From NCBI RefSeq assembly GCF_035222375.1, contig NC_085888.1:124001-188000 (forward strand): a DNA stretch of 64,000 nucleotides, read 5' to 3'. Each line of letters begins with the position of its first letter. Within the stretch, counting starts at the first letter, position 1. Positions 10,408-22,191 of this stretch are shown piece after piece. This DNA is from Podospora pseudocomata (lineage: Eukaryota > Ascomycota > Sordariomycetes > Sordariales > Podosporaceae). The translations under genes and the position numbers were made by a program. A model generated the notes under the pieces. It ran no database searches. It worked only from the letters and a program-made list of their open reading frames with translations, and was not told where the DNA came from.

Positions 10408-12462
10408 GTTGCGTACCTTATCCGACTAAAGAGTTGACATGGAAAATGGAAGCTGGGCGTGTTGGTGTATTGCTTTCGTGACAAGATGGCTGGCATGGAG
10501 AAAGAGACAGAACTTCGGTCGAGCATTTCTTCAGCTCTTATAGACTATTTCAGGATGGCCGAAATCTCAACAGCCTCACATAGGCCTCAGATACCTGCTC
10601 CATCAGTGACGCAAGCCACTCGGAGGTAATCATTATCACCAGTGAGCTATTGTGGATACAAGCCAAGGCCTAAGGTGTGCTTTTGTCGGCGATTGGGCTG
10701 ACCTTCAAAGTGTCGGCCGCCTGCCCGTCGAGTGAGGTGCCGTGGGCCGATGGTCTGGACGAGTCCACTGGATGACATGGGGGTCATGAGGAGTTAGATC
10801 ATCACATTGGCCCTTCAGTGTGTTGAGTATCGCATTATTATTATAGAACAACAAGACCGTATCTTACCCCGTCGTGTGCTGGATTAGCCAGACCTGGAGA
10901 ACTTGAAGGGTTTTGACTAAAACTTGTGACAAAATTTGTCTGTCAAGAACTATTGCTCAAGCATCCACCAACTGCGTCTTTGGGATGGGAACTGTCAGCC
11001 CACTTGAATGATCAAGAACTGAAGAAGTGAGAGGTGGGAGTAACATCTCACACCACGCCGGGCTTCCGACAACGCGCAGGTGCGTACATTCTCACGTGTA
11101 CAGATTTGATATAAGTCCTGTGACACAATACTAGTTTCATCTCAGTCTCCCACTGTCTATTACTCCTGGTTTTATGTAACTGGCATGACCGAGACGACAG
11201 CACACTAGGTAAGTGAGTAAGCAGCCTTTACGAGGAACTCAGGCTGTACAAGCACCTACAAGAGCTGACAACACATTATCTGCATGACCAAGAAAGTCTG
11301 ACTTGGAATCACGGCAAACATCCCGTCCACGGACTAGGCCACTTTCTACACCGACTGACTTTAAATCAATCTGTACCTTAGGTATCTGGACCATAAGCAT
11401 CGATGTATACTTCATTGAGACCATGACTCAAGCAAGTGTTACAAACAATCAGAACAATACTCGGAGATAAAAGCCAAGGTAAGTAAGACCTAAGTTGAAG
11501 GATCAAGCCTACAGCCTTACGTGTGTAACTGAAAACTAAAGCATGCTTAAAGTTCCTCTCTAGGTAGGCAGCCATATTATGCTTGCACCGGAAAACTCTG
11601 ATGTCAGCCAACGCCGCCGAACGGCAGTTGAGGGCCATTCACAAGGACCAAGGAATGGTCGAAAATGGTTGCTAATTTTCAAGGGGGAGCCAGGCTTGCA
11701 ATCCCCGAAGATGTGCCAAAATGAATATTAGCTCAGCAGCACACATTTCCCACTTGGCCATGCTCCGAGCTGCCAGAGCTACCTTGGAACAGGGTGCGTC
11801 ACAATCACGACGATATGAATGGGAGTTACCCGACAGTCAGCACTTTCATCATAGAGAACCTTGTGTCCCAGCTTTGTCGTCCGTAGACCCTAACCCTGAT
11901 AAACATTCCCCTGAACCCTTGAGCCCCTGAATCATTGAAGCCTCTCATGATCAGACATGAACCCTAGGCCATATGTTGACTAAGTGAAACGACGTCCTAT
12001 GCGAGGCGACCAATGACCATGCATGTGGATTTATTGGTGGCTGAGAGCTCGCGACGGCGCCAAGGCCATAGATGCAAAGCCCCAAACTCAACCAGGCAAT
12101 TGGAAATGCGGGCAACTCAAAAGAGGACCCCGGCTCTCCCCGCTCGCACCCCCAGGTTTTCGTCTTTCCAATCTTCCAGGGACGCCACAAGCGCATAGAT
12201 AAGACCGGCGCAATGTTTTGCCGACCGCCATCAGGCGCGTTCCATCTCAAACATGCTGGCAATGAGCTGAGCTGAATATCCCCTGAAATCTTGTGGCTGC
12301 GTCTGAATGTCTCGCACTTTATTCAACAGCAAACAACTTGGCTCAGGGTACTTCTTCAACGCTCCCGTCCACAACCTCACCGGGCCTTTTCAGGTATATT
12401 TTTGGAGAATGACATAACACAGCACCCCTGGATCCAGTCAGCAAGCCGCCCGTGTCTCCACC
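10408..12462. other. Long intergenic region between divergent genes
   Basis: About 2 kb without a convincing gene; the short frames here lack intron context or protein-like composition. It must contain the promoters of the dioxygenase (leftward) and the 1169-residue protein (rightward). A telomere-like CCCTAACCCT occurs at 11888-11897, and TAGGTA-type motifs occur near 11205, 11375 and 11480. Confidence 0.55.
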
Positions 12463-15400
12463 ATGACTACAATCACCCTGGCCGCGACAGGCCAAACTGG
12501 TGCTCATGGGACTCAACAATGGGATAACTCAACAGCCATCAAAGCGCCGCGGGGATCCTTTGGTCGCCAGGGACGAGATGCCAGTTTTCCAACTTCCGGA
12601 ACCAGCGGAGGAGAGATACATGTCGGGCTGAGCTTTGACCCGGCCAGGCCAGGTATAATTCAGGTCACTGGACAGGCGCATCGCATGGGGGAGCGGTATC
12701 AGGTTGGGGGCAAACAGTCTTTGCTGCTGGACTGTCGAGGTGGAGATGGAGGGCACGGGGGAATCGGTGAGAATGGCCAGTCTGGGGGTGATGGGTTTGA
12801 CGGACGGGATGCGACACAGACGAGCGAGGCTACTGATGGATCGCCGGGGATGAACGGAGGAGAGTGAGTTCCTCTTCTGCTTTTCCAGAACGAAAAAAGA
12901 AACGCGTATCTGACATGGATGCAGTGGCGGCCGTGGAACGAGTGGGGCGAATGGCGGCGCAGGAGGCCATGCTCATGTCACGGTAAATGAGGAAGATCTT
13001 GACACCCTCATCGGTGTTGAGTGGGACGTCAGAGGCGGCTATGGTGGTTGCGTCGGTGAACATGGCGCCGGGGGAGCCGGTGGCCATGGCGGTGACGGCG
13101 GTGCCGGTTGTACATGGTTTGACTCCCAAAAATGCATTCTCTATGAGCCCTGATCAAGACTGTCTGACTCAAGATATACAGGTCAGAGAGATATGTTGCA
13201 GCCGTACACACCAATGCAAACGGTCAACACTACACAGAGTATGCCACCAGGTATCATTCGAGACCTGCGGGGAGAGGAGGACCAGGAGGCATGGCCGGAA
13301 GAACTCCAAATGACTTGTTGTATCCTGGTCAAGACGGTCCGATGGGCTACTCTGAGGTCATTGTCAACTACAAAGATGGAAGGAGGGGAGTGTTCCAATC
13401 ACGCTACATGCTCGAGGTTGTCGACTTCAAAGTGTATGATGAGAACGGGGATGGCATCAACGAGCCCGGAGAACGGCTAATCATCAGCGACATCGTCATC
13501 AAGAACACAGGCCAAATGCCGTCACCAAAGATATCTCGCCTGCAAATCTTGGTCAGGGGCACAAAATGGCTGGAGCCCATCCTTGAGCCCTTGGAGATTC
13601 CAGCCGAGATTCCACCAGGACACAGTGTCAAGGTTCCGGGTGTGCTGAAGGCCTGGATCAAGAACGAAACCGTCGACCGCAGCTCGGGCACACTTCTCCG
13701 CGCACAAGATACCGTCTCACTCAGAGCCTACTCCCAGCGGTTGCAGAGAGATGTTCCCGAGTTTAGCGGCGGTGTGGGCATCGTCTGCCAATACCCGCTG
13801 CTCATGACCACGCCAAAGTATCTGGACAGCGTAGCAAAGGGTGATATTGTCACCTTTTCCTGGACGATACAAAACATCTCCACCAAGTCACAGGGTCGTA
13901 TTGGCACTCTACAGCGCGAGGCTGGGACACATCTTTCCGATCCCAACGGCATGTTCGATTTGAAGCGAGCTCCAAAGGACACGCCGCACGACATTATGGA
14001 TATGATCGAAGTAATCGAGCCTGGCGAGGTTATTCCAATCACTGTTGACTTTCAAGTATCGGAGCTGGTCAACGAATTCACCACAGGCAACATGTTTGTC
14101 ACTCTGATTCTCTCAGATCCTCACGGAAAACAGATGCGGAACGTGGTGGCATTTGACTTGCGCATTCAGATCTCGCCTTCATACCGCTACAACCCAGCAG
14201 CACGATTCCTGCTTGTCATCAACGGGTCTTCGCCCAATGCCTTTGTGCTGCACTTGCTCCACTTCCTTCAACTCGGGCTTCACCTTCCTGTGGACATCTT
14301 CAATCTCAGTCTCAGCGGCGCATACACGACAGCCGACACTCGTGACGACATCTTGGCCAACTACAGCGGCAAGACCATCATCTTTCTGGGGAATCCCATG
14401 AACTATTTCCAAGACGGACAACGACACCCCTGGGAACTGCTGGACATTGATCAAGCCTCTGAGCTCGCAAGAGCAGGAACCAGCTTTCTCATCATCTCGC
14501 CCGAGAACATGCAGAGTCTAAAAGGGTTCAGTCATCTGGTCTCCAGCGGCGTCTCGCCCTTTCAACCAGCTAATGCTTTCACCCAAACCAGCAACATCAA
14601 GGACTTGCTGACCAAGCTGACCCCCAAGACAGCCCCGACTCCTGCACGTGTTGTCTTGCCGGTCAAGAAGAAGTTCATGAAGAAGCTCGACAAGACCCTC
14701 GCCGCAACTGCCAAAACAGCCCAGCAGAAGCTCTCCGACACCTTTCCCCTTCGCCGCTTTCTCATTGCTCCCTCCAGCCTAATCAGTGACCCCAAAGCCA
14801 AGGAAACCGGCCTCGATATCATCGAAGGTCTTCCGCACTCCACCAAACTAGTCGCCACTCTCCAACCATTCCGCCCCGACTCCCCTGTGATTTCAGAGTA
14901 CAACATGGTCATGCTCACCCACTCCCTCCCCTTCTCTGACCAATGCGCCATCTTCTGGAACCTCGCAGGAATAGACACCACCTACGGAGTCCCCACCTCG
15001 ACAATCTACAAGGGCTCCTCCCTCTCCCATCTCCGCGTCTACGGCGACGGCAACACCGCCCAAAAGGTCAGTGGCAAAGCCCTCGAGTCCCTCACCTGGT
15101 CTCTCTCCACCCTCCTCGCCTCCGAGATAACCCACTTCCGCTCCGGCTCCGGCACCTCCTCCCTCCCCCTTTTGTCCCAACTCCCCCTCCTCTCCACCTT
15201 CATCACCTCCTTCCCCGGCAAGGGGTTCACACCCGCCGAAATAACAGCCACCTTCACCCCGCTGACCCAACTCCTCGGCTTCCTCCGGGGCGTCACCTCC
15301 CCCCTGACCCTCGGCCAAAAGTTGGGCGCCAACCTCACCAGAGCCGGCAAGCGCCGCACCAAACTCCGCAGCGTCGTCCTCAACCAACTCTGCAGCCCCG

Positions 15401-16098
15401 TCGTCAAAGCCATGCCCCCCTTGCCAAAAAAGACGACCGATCCCGAGGGCGTCGTGACCAAGAACAAACCCCCCGGCGAGGAAGTCGCCGACGTGGAGAA
15501 AGAGACCAAGAAGCAGATTCTGGAGGTGAAAAGGTCAGGCGCGAGGGGAGGGAGGGGGATGAACAGGATCCAGAGGGTGAATATGGTTTGCTCGCTTCTG
15601 CTCGAGGCCCTGACCGGGACGGAAGGGGTGGGGTTTGTGGATGTGATTAACGATCCGGAGGCGGGGGGGGAGAGCGTGAGGGTGTTGGGTAGTTTTGCAG
15701 AGTATGACCAGTTGCTTGCCAAGTTGGAGGAGAGGAGGGGGAGGTTGGAACGGGATGTCGAGTATAGCTTTGGGAGGTTGAGCGGGATGGTTCAGAGGGG
15801 GGGGACGGTCAGGGCGGAACAGCAGCAGCAGCAACAGCCGCAGATACAGAGGCGGGCGACGGAGCCGGATGGAGGAGGTAGTGGTGAGGGGGATGGGATT
15901 AGCTTCGTGAGTAGGTCCATGACTGTCAGTCCTGTCACGACGGTGGCGTCGCCAATTGTGTTTGGAAGGGGGCCGGTCGAGGTGTTGCGTGGGGGTATTG
16001 GGAAAGAGGCGAGTGTGGCGGAGAAGGTGGAGGAGGTTGTGTATGCACATGAGTTACCTCTTACGGTTCCTATTCGTGGTGCTGAGCTGGCAGCGTGA
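12463..16098 (+). CDS. Large protein with collagen-like Gly-rich head, beta-sandwich-like region and Rossmann-like region (DUF7932-like)
   Basis: Three exons, 12463-12863, 12925-13116 and 13182-16098, give 1169 residues. Residues 1-85 or so form a small beta-rich domain. Residues 85-215 or so are Gly-rich with many GGxGG steps (GGDGGHGG, GGAGGHGGDGG) on both sides of the first intron. Next comes a segment with NGDGINEPGERL and IKNTGQ, typical of CARDB/NEW3-like beta-sandwich repeats. Around residues 570-700 hydrophobic strands (FLLVING, KTIIFLG, TSFLIIS) alternate with helices as in a Rossmann-like fold. The C-terminal third is basic, then low-complexity with a poly-Gln tract. I believe this matches a fungal family carrying DUF7932, but that name is from memory. 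No function is known. No signal peptide was seen. Confidence 0.85.
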
Positions 16099-16328
16099 AG
16101 GGGGATTTAATATACATCGGTCTCTGGTTTAGGTACCGAGGTAGGTAGGTAAGGGGCGGTACAATATATCCTTCGTTTTACTTGATCACAGCGCTTGTGA
16201 TATCTAGTGACAACGCACACAGAAAGGTATATCGAGTAGAGGTGAAGGGGGCGTGAGATGGGAAAACAATATACAATTGGTGTTGCCAAACATAAGGTTT
16301 AAGCAGTAACAAAACTGGAAGCTCGGCC

Positions 16329-18173
16329 TCATTCTCCATACATCTTTACCATCCTCCTTTTCTCAGTCACCCATTCCGGGGGGCCATATAACTTCCAGAT
16401 GCGGTCCCAATCATACTTGTTCACCCCGATGGGCGTGTGATCAACTTGACTTCTAAATCAGGCAGAGGATCGAACAATCCGGCTGTCACAGATCCATTAT
16501 TAGCATTGATAAAGGTGAAAAGTAAACAAGGCAAGTGAGTATATGCTTACGTGCTCCTGCAAGTGGATCGGGATCGTATCTCGGAGCATACTTCCACTGG
16601 TCGTACGCGTAGATGGCATTGAAGTCTTTTCACATATTTCCCTTGACTTTGGGCCCGGGAGGCCTTGTAGCGCTACGGCCGCCCTCTATATCCCCGTGGT
16701 TTCATGTCTGGATGGCGAACTTATAGACGTCCCAACGTTCAAAGTCCAGACGTTGCAGCTCCTTTTTGAAGTTCTCTTTCGATTACACTTCGACATAATT
16801 GTGCAGGTGACATGCCTGTGCGAATAGACGGACATAGTTGGTGAATATGGGACGGACGCTTGGGTCTTCTTGTCTTCTTTGGAGCCTTGCTTCCTTTCGT
16901 GGACCCCAAAACATTGCTCCGTCATCACCTTTCTGAGTGCCTTCCATTCCTGTTCTCAAGCTGCAAATGCAGCTCTGTTCTGAGCTCTGAGTGCGTAGTG
17001 CTGGACCGTATAGTGTATTGTGATCCATTTGTTTATGAAGTCGATGTGTCTCTGAAGTCTCTCCCGTGCCCATTCACGCTCCTTGTCTTTTGGTAGGGTC
17101 CCGGCCATGGCTACGACTGGAGGCGACGCGCATGATATGTTTGAGATTGATGGGAGGGTAGACCTCGGCCAGCATGTTGCCGTCGCCCGTCGAAACGCCG
17201 ACCATTATGCGATTGACTTCGTCATCCACTCTCGTCGCTTCGCTGTTGTCAGGGTCGTGTTTTAGCCAGCGTGACTTTCTCCCTGGTCCATTGGCCAACC
17301 CCCAATGCTGGCGAAGCGCGCGCAGTCGTATATCGGCCAGGTACTTGAAGCTCTCCTGTTGTGTCTTGACAATTGCTCTGTCTGCAATCTCATATTCCTG
17401 CTTCAGCGCAACTATGGCTTTCCTGATCCTCTCTATGCCTGTCTCGTTGCCATTCAGCACAGTTACATTCATTCTCTTTTGTGCGTCAGGGTGCCTCTGA
17501 TAGGCATCAAGCGATGCTTCCAAGCGGTCATTTTCTTTTTCCACCTCCCGGAGCCATTTCGTCAGCCCGTTGATATTGCCAGCCACCCTCTCAAGCTCTT
17601 CAAACGTTGACTTTTCAGTGTCGCCGGCCTCGTCCATTTCCTCGGCTATGACCAGTCTAGCTTGGTAGATTTGTTGCAGTTGTTCGTCGAATCGTTGTGT
17701 CAATCCCTTATAGATTTGTTCAATCGCTCGGCCCCCTTCCTCGCTCGCCCACCAGACCCTCTTGCGGGCTGGATCTCCAAGATCTTTGAACCGGAAGCTT
17801 CCCAAGTCGTTGTAGGCCTGACGTGCTTACCGGAGGGCACATAGATCAACATCCACCTTCACTGTCTCGCCCAGATCGTTGTAGTGCACCATATTGACCC
17901 ACTGTTCTGGGGTAATGAAAACGGCGACAGACCTCTTATAGTCTCCATCTACAGGGCCGTATTCAGGGCGAAGATATGGCTCGTTGAGAGGCTTGTGTTC
18001 TACGGCCAAGGTTGCTTCCAGCATTTCGGCTAGCAACTTTTTCCAGCAAGTGATAGGCGTTTTATGTCTGGAAGAACAGCATCACTTCCAGAAGCCACAG
18101 TTGCAGCCACGGTCGGGGCCACCGGTTTGGGCTTATTGGGAGGCCTTTTTCTGTTATTCTTTCTACCTGGCAT
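16329..18173 (-). pseudogene. Broken gene for a basic, coiled-coil protein
   Basis: Protein-like sequence runs across about 1.8 kb, starting with a basic MPGRKNNRKRPP at 18173. A one-base frameshift near 18060 separates this from LLAEMLEATLAVEHKPL. An in-frame TAA at 17827-17829 lies between VDLCALR and AYNDLG in an otherwise continuous frame, and no intron fits it. The best segment (17074-17805, 243 codons) has long helical stretches (VAGNINGLTKWLREVEKEND) typical of coiled coils. Further down, pieces such as KKELQRLDFERWDVYKF and DFNAIYAYDQWKY are interrupted by TGA codons, and the end near 16329 (YDWDRIWKLYGPPEWV) is in yet another frame. The family was not recognised. It borders the pogo-like element. 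Confidence 0.65.
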
Positions 18174-18422
18174 TTTTGCGACTGTCGTAGCAGTGTTGGA
18201 TTCAATGAGTCTTGTGTTTTTGTGTGTCACAGAGTTTTGTGTTCCAGTTACCTAGCTGCCAGGGTGAGGAGTGCTCTTGATTTTGCTTTTATCAACAAGG
18301 TCGGGACAAAAGCGCACGCTATACGGACAAAGGTGCCGTTAGTTCCCTGTATGGTTTGTGACAAAGTAGTTTCGGCGTCGCACATTAGTACCCGTAGAGG
18401 ATTAAAAGGCAATAAAGGTATA

Positions 18423-18443
18423 ACGTACATTATCAGTGAGTCG
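18423..18443 (+). repeat. Left terminal inverted repeat of pogo-like element
   Basis: Begins ACGTACATTAT directly after the TA at 18421-18422. The first 11 bases match the right end perfectly in inverse orientation and most of the next ten also match. Confidence 0.8.
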
Positions 18444-18511
18444 TGCATATCAGTGGGTCGCGCACTCTCTACCACCCTACTACAATTACCCTCAATTATA
18501 ACACACCAACA

Positions 18512-19468
18512 TTAGGACCTAACTACAATTACATCAGAAACAGCTGAATCAGATGATTCTGCAGCCTCCTGGCAAGTGCGTGCATTATGGCCAGGCTTGC
18601 CGCACACACCACAGCACCGAACCTTCGTATGAGCCCCCCCTGCACTACTACCATCCGGCTGTGTTTCTTGCACTCCCTCTCCACCCACGGCCTTCTTGTC
18701 CAGTAGATCGTGTGCATCCTGCACAGTAAGTGATCCTCCGAGCCGCACACGTGTTTTTTTGGCTCTCCGGCGCTTACTTAGTGCCTCGTTGGCCTTGCGG
18801 AGTGAAGTGTTCTCTGCACGTAGGAGAGCCACCTGGTGCATCACAGCCATTGTACTTTTAGCAAGCTGGTCCACAGCAGCCAACATTGAAGTCGGGGAGC
18901 TATTTGATAGTTGGCAATGCGAGTCTTAATAAGTGTTGACTGCGAGTTAGCTTCTTGGGGGTTGTGTGGTATCTGGAAGACCCAAGGTTGTGGGGTGCCG
19001 GGCCGGGAGGTCGGAGGTGTTGGCATACGAAGCTTCACATCCAGCTTGAAAGCACCCTCTCTGGATCGTACGGCACAAGGCCCTCTGGTAGTCGTATCTA
19101 TGTGTATAGCGCGTCTGGAGCTCTGGCTGGCGTTTGACGAAGTTGTGAGCCCAGAGCTTGCCAGCAGGAGGCGCACCGCGTTCGTTGAGTAAATAGTTGG
19201 CCATATCTTCCACACTACGCAGTCTTGGTGGAAAATATCGCGTACATAGCTCAATAATATATCGGACAATAGCTTCCTCTTCCGATTGAGTCAGCTTTTT
19301 CGAATTGAGTGTTGTATCGCGTCGTACAGGCCGGCTGGCGCGGCGGTGTCTAAGCGTGCTGCGATCGACGTTATACATCTTAGCTGCAGATGATACACTT
19401 AGGCTTTTATCATTTTGAAGAGCTTTAAGGGCTAAGATTATATGGGCTTCCTCTGAAGTAGATGGCAT
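18512..19468 (-). pseudogene. Pogo/Fot-like transposase, DDE domain deleted
   Basis: From 19468 leftward the frame starts MPSTSEEAHIILAL and shows a psq-type helix-turn-helix (SVSSAAKMYNVDRSTLRHR near residues 24-42), then a CENP-B-like second HTH with FPPRLRSVEDMANYLL and KLWAHNFVKRQPEL. After about residue 127 the catalytic DDE region should follow. Instead the sequence jumps, with a frame change, to the Pro-rich and coiled C-terminal part (TPQPWVFQIPHNPQEA; LLRAENTSLRKANEALSKRR). The last segment ends with a CxxCGxxGHNxRTC zinc knuckle, usual for Fot-like transposases. The reading frame is broken around the junction near 19080. It encodes no active transposase. Confidence 0.85.
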
Positions 19469-19528
19469 TTTAGATTGTTGAGAAAATTAGGTTTGAGGGT
19501 GAGGTTACGCGCCGCGCGAAAAAAGTGG

Positions 19529-19549
19529 TCGCTCGCTTATAATGTACGT
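19529..19549 (-). repeat. Right terminal inverted repeat of pogo-like element
   Basis: Read on the minus strand it begins ACGTACATTATAAGCGAG, the inverse partner of the left end, directly before the TA at 19550-19551. Confidence 0.8.
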
Positions 19550-19904
19550 TAGTGTAATCTGTATCTGATGAAAGCCCCGGCCATTTTGTTGGTGTTGGAT
19601 ACGGGGCGACAAAAACCACAAGATATAGCTAATTCTGTATATCTCTGCAAACTCTAGACTGGTGTAAAGAAGTTGATTGAGTGTCTGCATGACGCTTTTG
19701 CTTAACACGCAAGTTTCATCTGAACGCTCTACCGTCCGTGGGATTGCTCGATGCATCGTCAAAGTGAGGTCATTGTCCGGTCACCAACCATCTGCTCGCC
19801 GACCTCTATAAAAAACATTTTCTGTCTGCAACTCCAAAGTAACCCGGAAATATGTGCCATCTTGCTTTCTCCCATAAGCTGACACATCTCTTCCACAAGT
19901 CACA
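19550..19904. other. Intergenic, right of the pogo-like element
   Basis: Short upstream region of the small gene at 19905. A TATAAAAAA stretch at 19806-19814, about 95 bases before its ATG, could be a TATA box. Nothing else was recognised. Confidence 0.5.
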
Positions 19905-20592
19905 ATGCTCTCCAAATCTCTCACCCAGCGGCTGCCGGGCGTTACACAAGCCCTCGCCAAACGCGCTCCGCGTGTAGTGGTCCCTTGCACACGTCCCATG
20001 CAGCTGCAACATCGACTGCAGGTGCAGCAGCCGCCGTCATCGCCTTCCTGTTTCCAACGTCGTACAGCCGTGTCATTCCAGCCAAACCATGACTACCCAG
20101 GCCACGATCAAGCAAACGACATGGGAGGACCCGGAGGCCAAGAGTCCTTCCCGGCTAGTATGCCTTATCGAAGGTTTGTCTCTTGACTGTTTTCTCCTTC
20201 ACTTGCCCTGTTCCCTTTGCTGCGTCCTCTTGGCATCGGCGCCAGAGCAGGCCTCTTTTTTTATTTATTTTTTACCTCGGTGTCTAGAATAACATGAACT
20301 AACTAAGGACTGTGGCTGGGTCGGGGAGAGTAGAAAAATTGAATACGAGACATTCTACGGCGTGTTGCTGGCCATCGCCCTCATGTGTATCGCCAAGCTC
20401 GTGCAGCAGAACTACGACCCAAAGATGAATTATGTGCTGGTGCATGATAATACAAAGGGGGAGCTGGACGATGTAAAGTACATCCCGATGCCCAAGGTGC
20501 GGGAGCAGCCGGTGGTTGCGGAGATCCGGGAGGAGGTGATTATCCCTATCAAGAAGGTTGATAGAGATGACAAGGTGCAGAGGTGGGCTTGA
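19905..20592 (+). CDS. Small putative mitochondrial single-pass membrane protein
   Basis: Two exons, 19905-20173 and 20331-20592, give 176 residues. The N-terminus (MLSKSLTQRLPGV, rich in Arg, Leu and Ser with no acidic residues) looks like a mitochondrial presequence. A Gly/Pro-rich stretch ending MPYRR is followed after the intron by KIEYETFYG and one hydrophobic segment (VLLAIALMCIAKLV), then an acidic/basic tail ending VQRWA. The acceptor at 20330 is chosen because it keeps the frame and follows a good CTAAC branch site; an earlier TAAG acceptor breaks the frame. Size and layout recall accessory subunits of respiratory complex I, but no family was recognised. Confidence 0.6.
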
Positions 20593-22191
20593 TTTGGATT
20601 TTGAATTGCCAAGATTGCGTTTGGGGTTTTCGCTATGAAGGAGATAGTCGAAAGATTAAATCCATCAATTCATCATATCTACCTACTTACTCCTTTCCCA
20701 TTACAGTTTGGACCCCAAACACCACTACAGCTTGTCACACTCGATCTGCGCTACAAGGTAGGTAGGTAGGGCTGTGGCTGGGTTGAGTGTTGGTTGTCGG
20801 AACAGGCTCGGCAGCCATCTTTGTGCGACATGACACATGCGTAACCAGGCCTTTAAACTGTTGCCTGGATACCGTATTTTGGTTGTAGGTATAGTAGCAA
20901 GTTGGGGGGCACTTTTCAACGTCGCAAGGAAGGACTAGAAGCATGGATCCGGCATGACTAGGTACGGTACCTAGGTACGGTTGGTGACAGAGTGGCAGCA
21001 GCCCGGAGTTATTTCAGGTTGAGGACGGGTTTACTCCGGTCGGTTGAGCGGTTTATGACATGGCCGTTGCGGGGGCCTTTCCAGCATTGGCAGAAACTGG
21101 AGTAGATCTGATTCGACACAGAACGGACTGGCTAAGGTACCTTAAGTCAGATGCTAAGGTAGGCAGAGACTGCTGTTCTAGAATACCTAGGTACCTACCT
21201 TATGTCGCCACTGCCCGAAAGTTTAAAACTTTAATCTGGCCCGTAAACAAGCTGCTGGGACGGGGAAGTGTGGTCGGTGTCGTCGTTATCGGCTGCTATT
21301 TGTGCGCTACAGATGCCCGGGCGTGGCACCAGCTCGGCGACCACACACAATATATCCGCGCCATGTGGCCGAGCCCTGGAGCGGGAGAAGGGGGCTGCGG
21401 CCTGGGTTGGCACACATCAACAGTGGCTGTGTGCGTCTACCCAGTCCCTACATCAATGTACATCATGTCAAGGTATGACAACGGCATTAATATCGGTGGG
21501 ATCTCACCGCATCTCAACGGTTGTCCTTTCTGTTCCGTTAATCACACTCCAGCTCCGTCATTTTAACGTGTTGTCGGGTCTGTCTGCCTTGCCAATGACC
21601 AGGGTTAGGGTTCTAGCCTTGTGTAACCGCCGAGAACTGTTGACGCCCCTATTCCCCAGTTTGGATGCATTACTGTGTATGCAAAGGTCTAGTGGAGACG
21701 CAGAGAACTCGCTAGCCGCCAGACGACCCAATATGCCAAGCGTGTAGAGGTTGAAGAAGAGAAGATTATCAGCTTGTGTAACCTGAGCTGTTATGTTCTG
21801 GTTCGTCCTCGACTGCTGCAGAGTGGACCAACGGTTCCAAATCATCCGTCTCGGCATCCGAAAAGATGCAAGTCTGCATGCTTGGATCTTGTGCTCTTCG
21901 CTTTGGTCGGTCTGCAACCAACGGGTGACAGGCAGACTGTCACCTCCGCAACCTGCCCTGGGACACTGGGGAGATGGTGATCTTTGATACATATGGTCTT
22001 GGACCCCATTCCACCTCTTCCGTGTTTCCTCTGGATGACTTCGCCATTTTGTTAGTCTTAAAAGGACTGGAAGGCAGGCAATTCTTTGTTCCTACGACAG
22101 CCCTTTTTTTGCCGTCATCAACTAAAGATAAGGTACGAGGCTTGCAAGCAAAGCAGCAGCTTTTTGTTGCTCAATCGGGGGAAGTAAGACA
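20593..22191. other. Intergenic, 1.6 kb
   Basis: No convincing gene. It is rich in TAGGTA/TACCTA motifs (20682, 20755-20770, 20960-20985, 21136-21205), some arranged as palindromes such as GGTACCTAGGTAC. A telomere-like AGGGTTAGGGTT lies at 21601-21612. The right part should hold the promoter of the Zn2Cys6 gene at 22192. Confidence 0.55.

Larger units (their letters stand above)
18423..19549 (-). mobile_element. Internally deleted pogo/Fot-type Tc1-mariner transposon
   Basis: The 1127-bp element is bounded by TA at 18421-18422 and 19550-19551, the expected Tc1/mariner target duplication. The two ends are inverted repeats: both begin ACGTACATTAT when read inwards, followed by an imperfect match (CAGTGAG against AAGCGAG). 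Inside, on the minus strand, the N-terminal and C-terminal parts of a pogo-like transposase are joined directly and the DDE catalytic core is missing. Autonomous relatives are near 2 kb, so about half has been lost. It could only be mobilised by a transposase supplied from elsewhere. Confidence 0.85.

Noticed and set aside
14893-15387. Minus-strand Gly/Glu-rich frame
   Set aside because: Shadow of the 1169-residue protein in a C-rich stretch.
17815-17829. GTAAGC...CAG near the in-frame TAA as an intron
   Set aside because: The possible intron would be about 14 bases, too short to splice, and longer choices break the frame.
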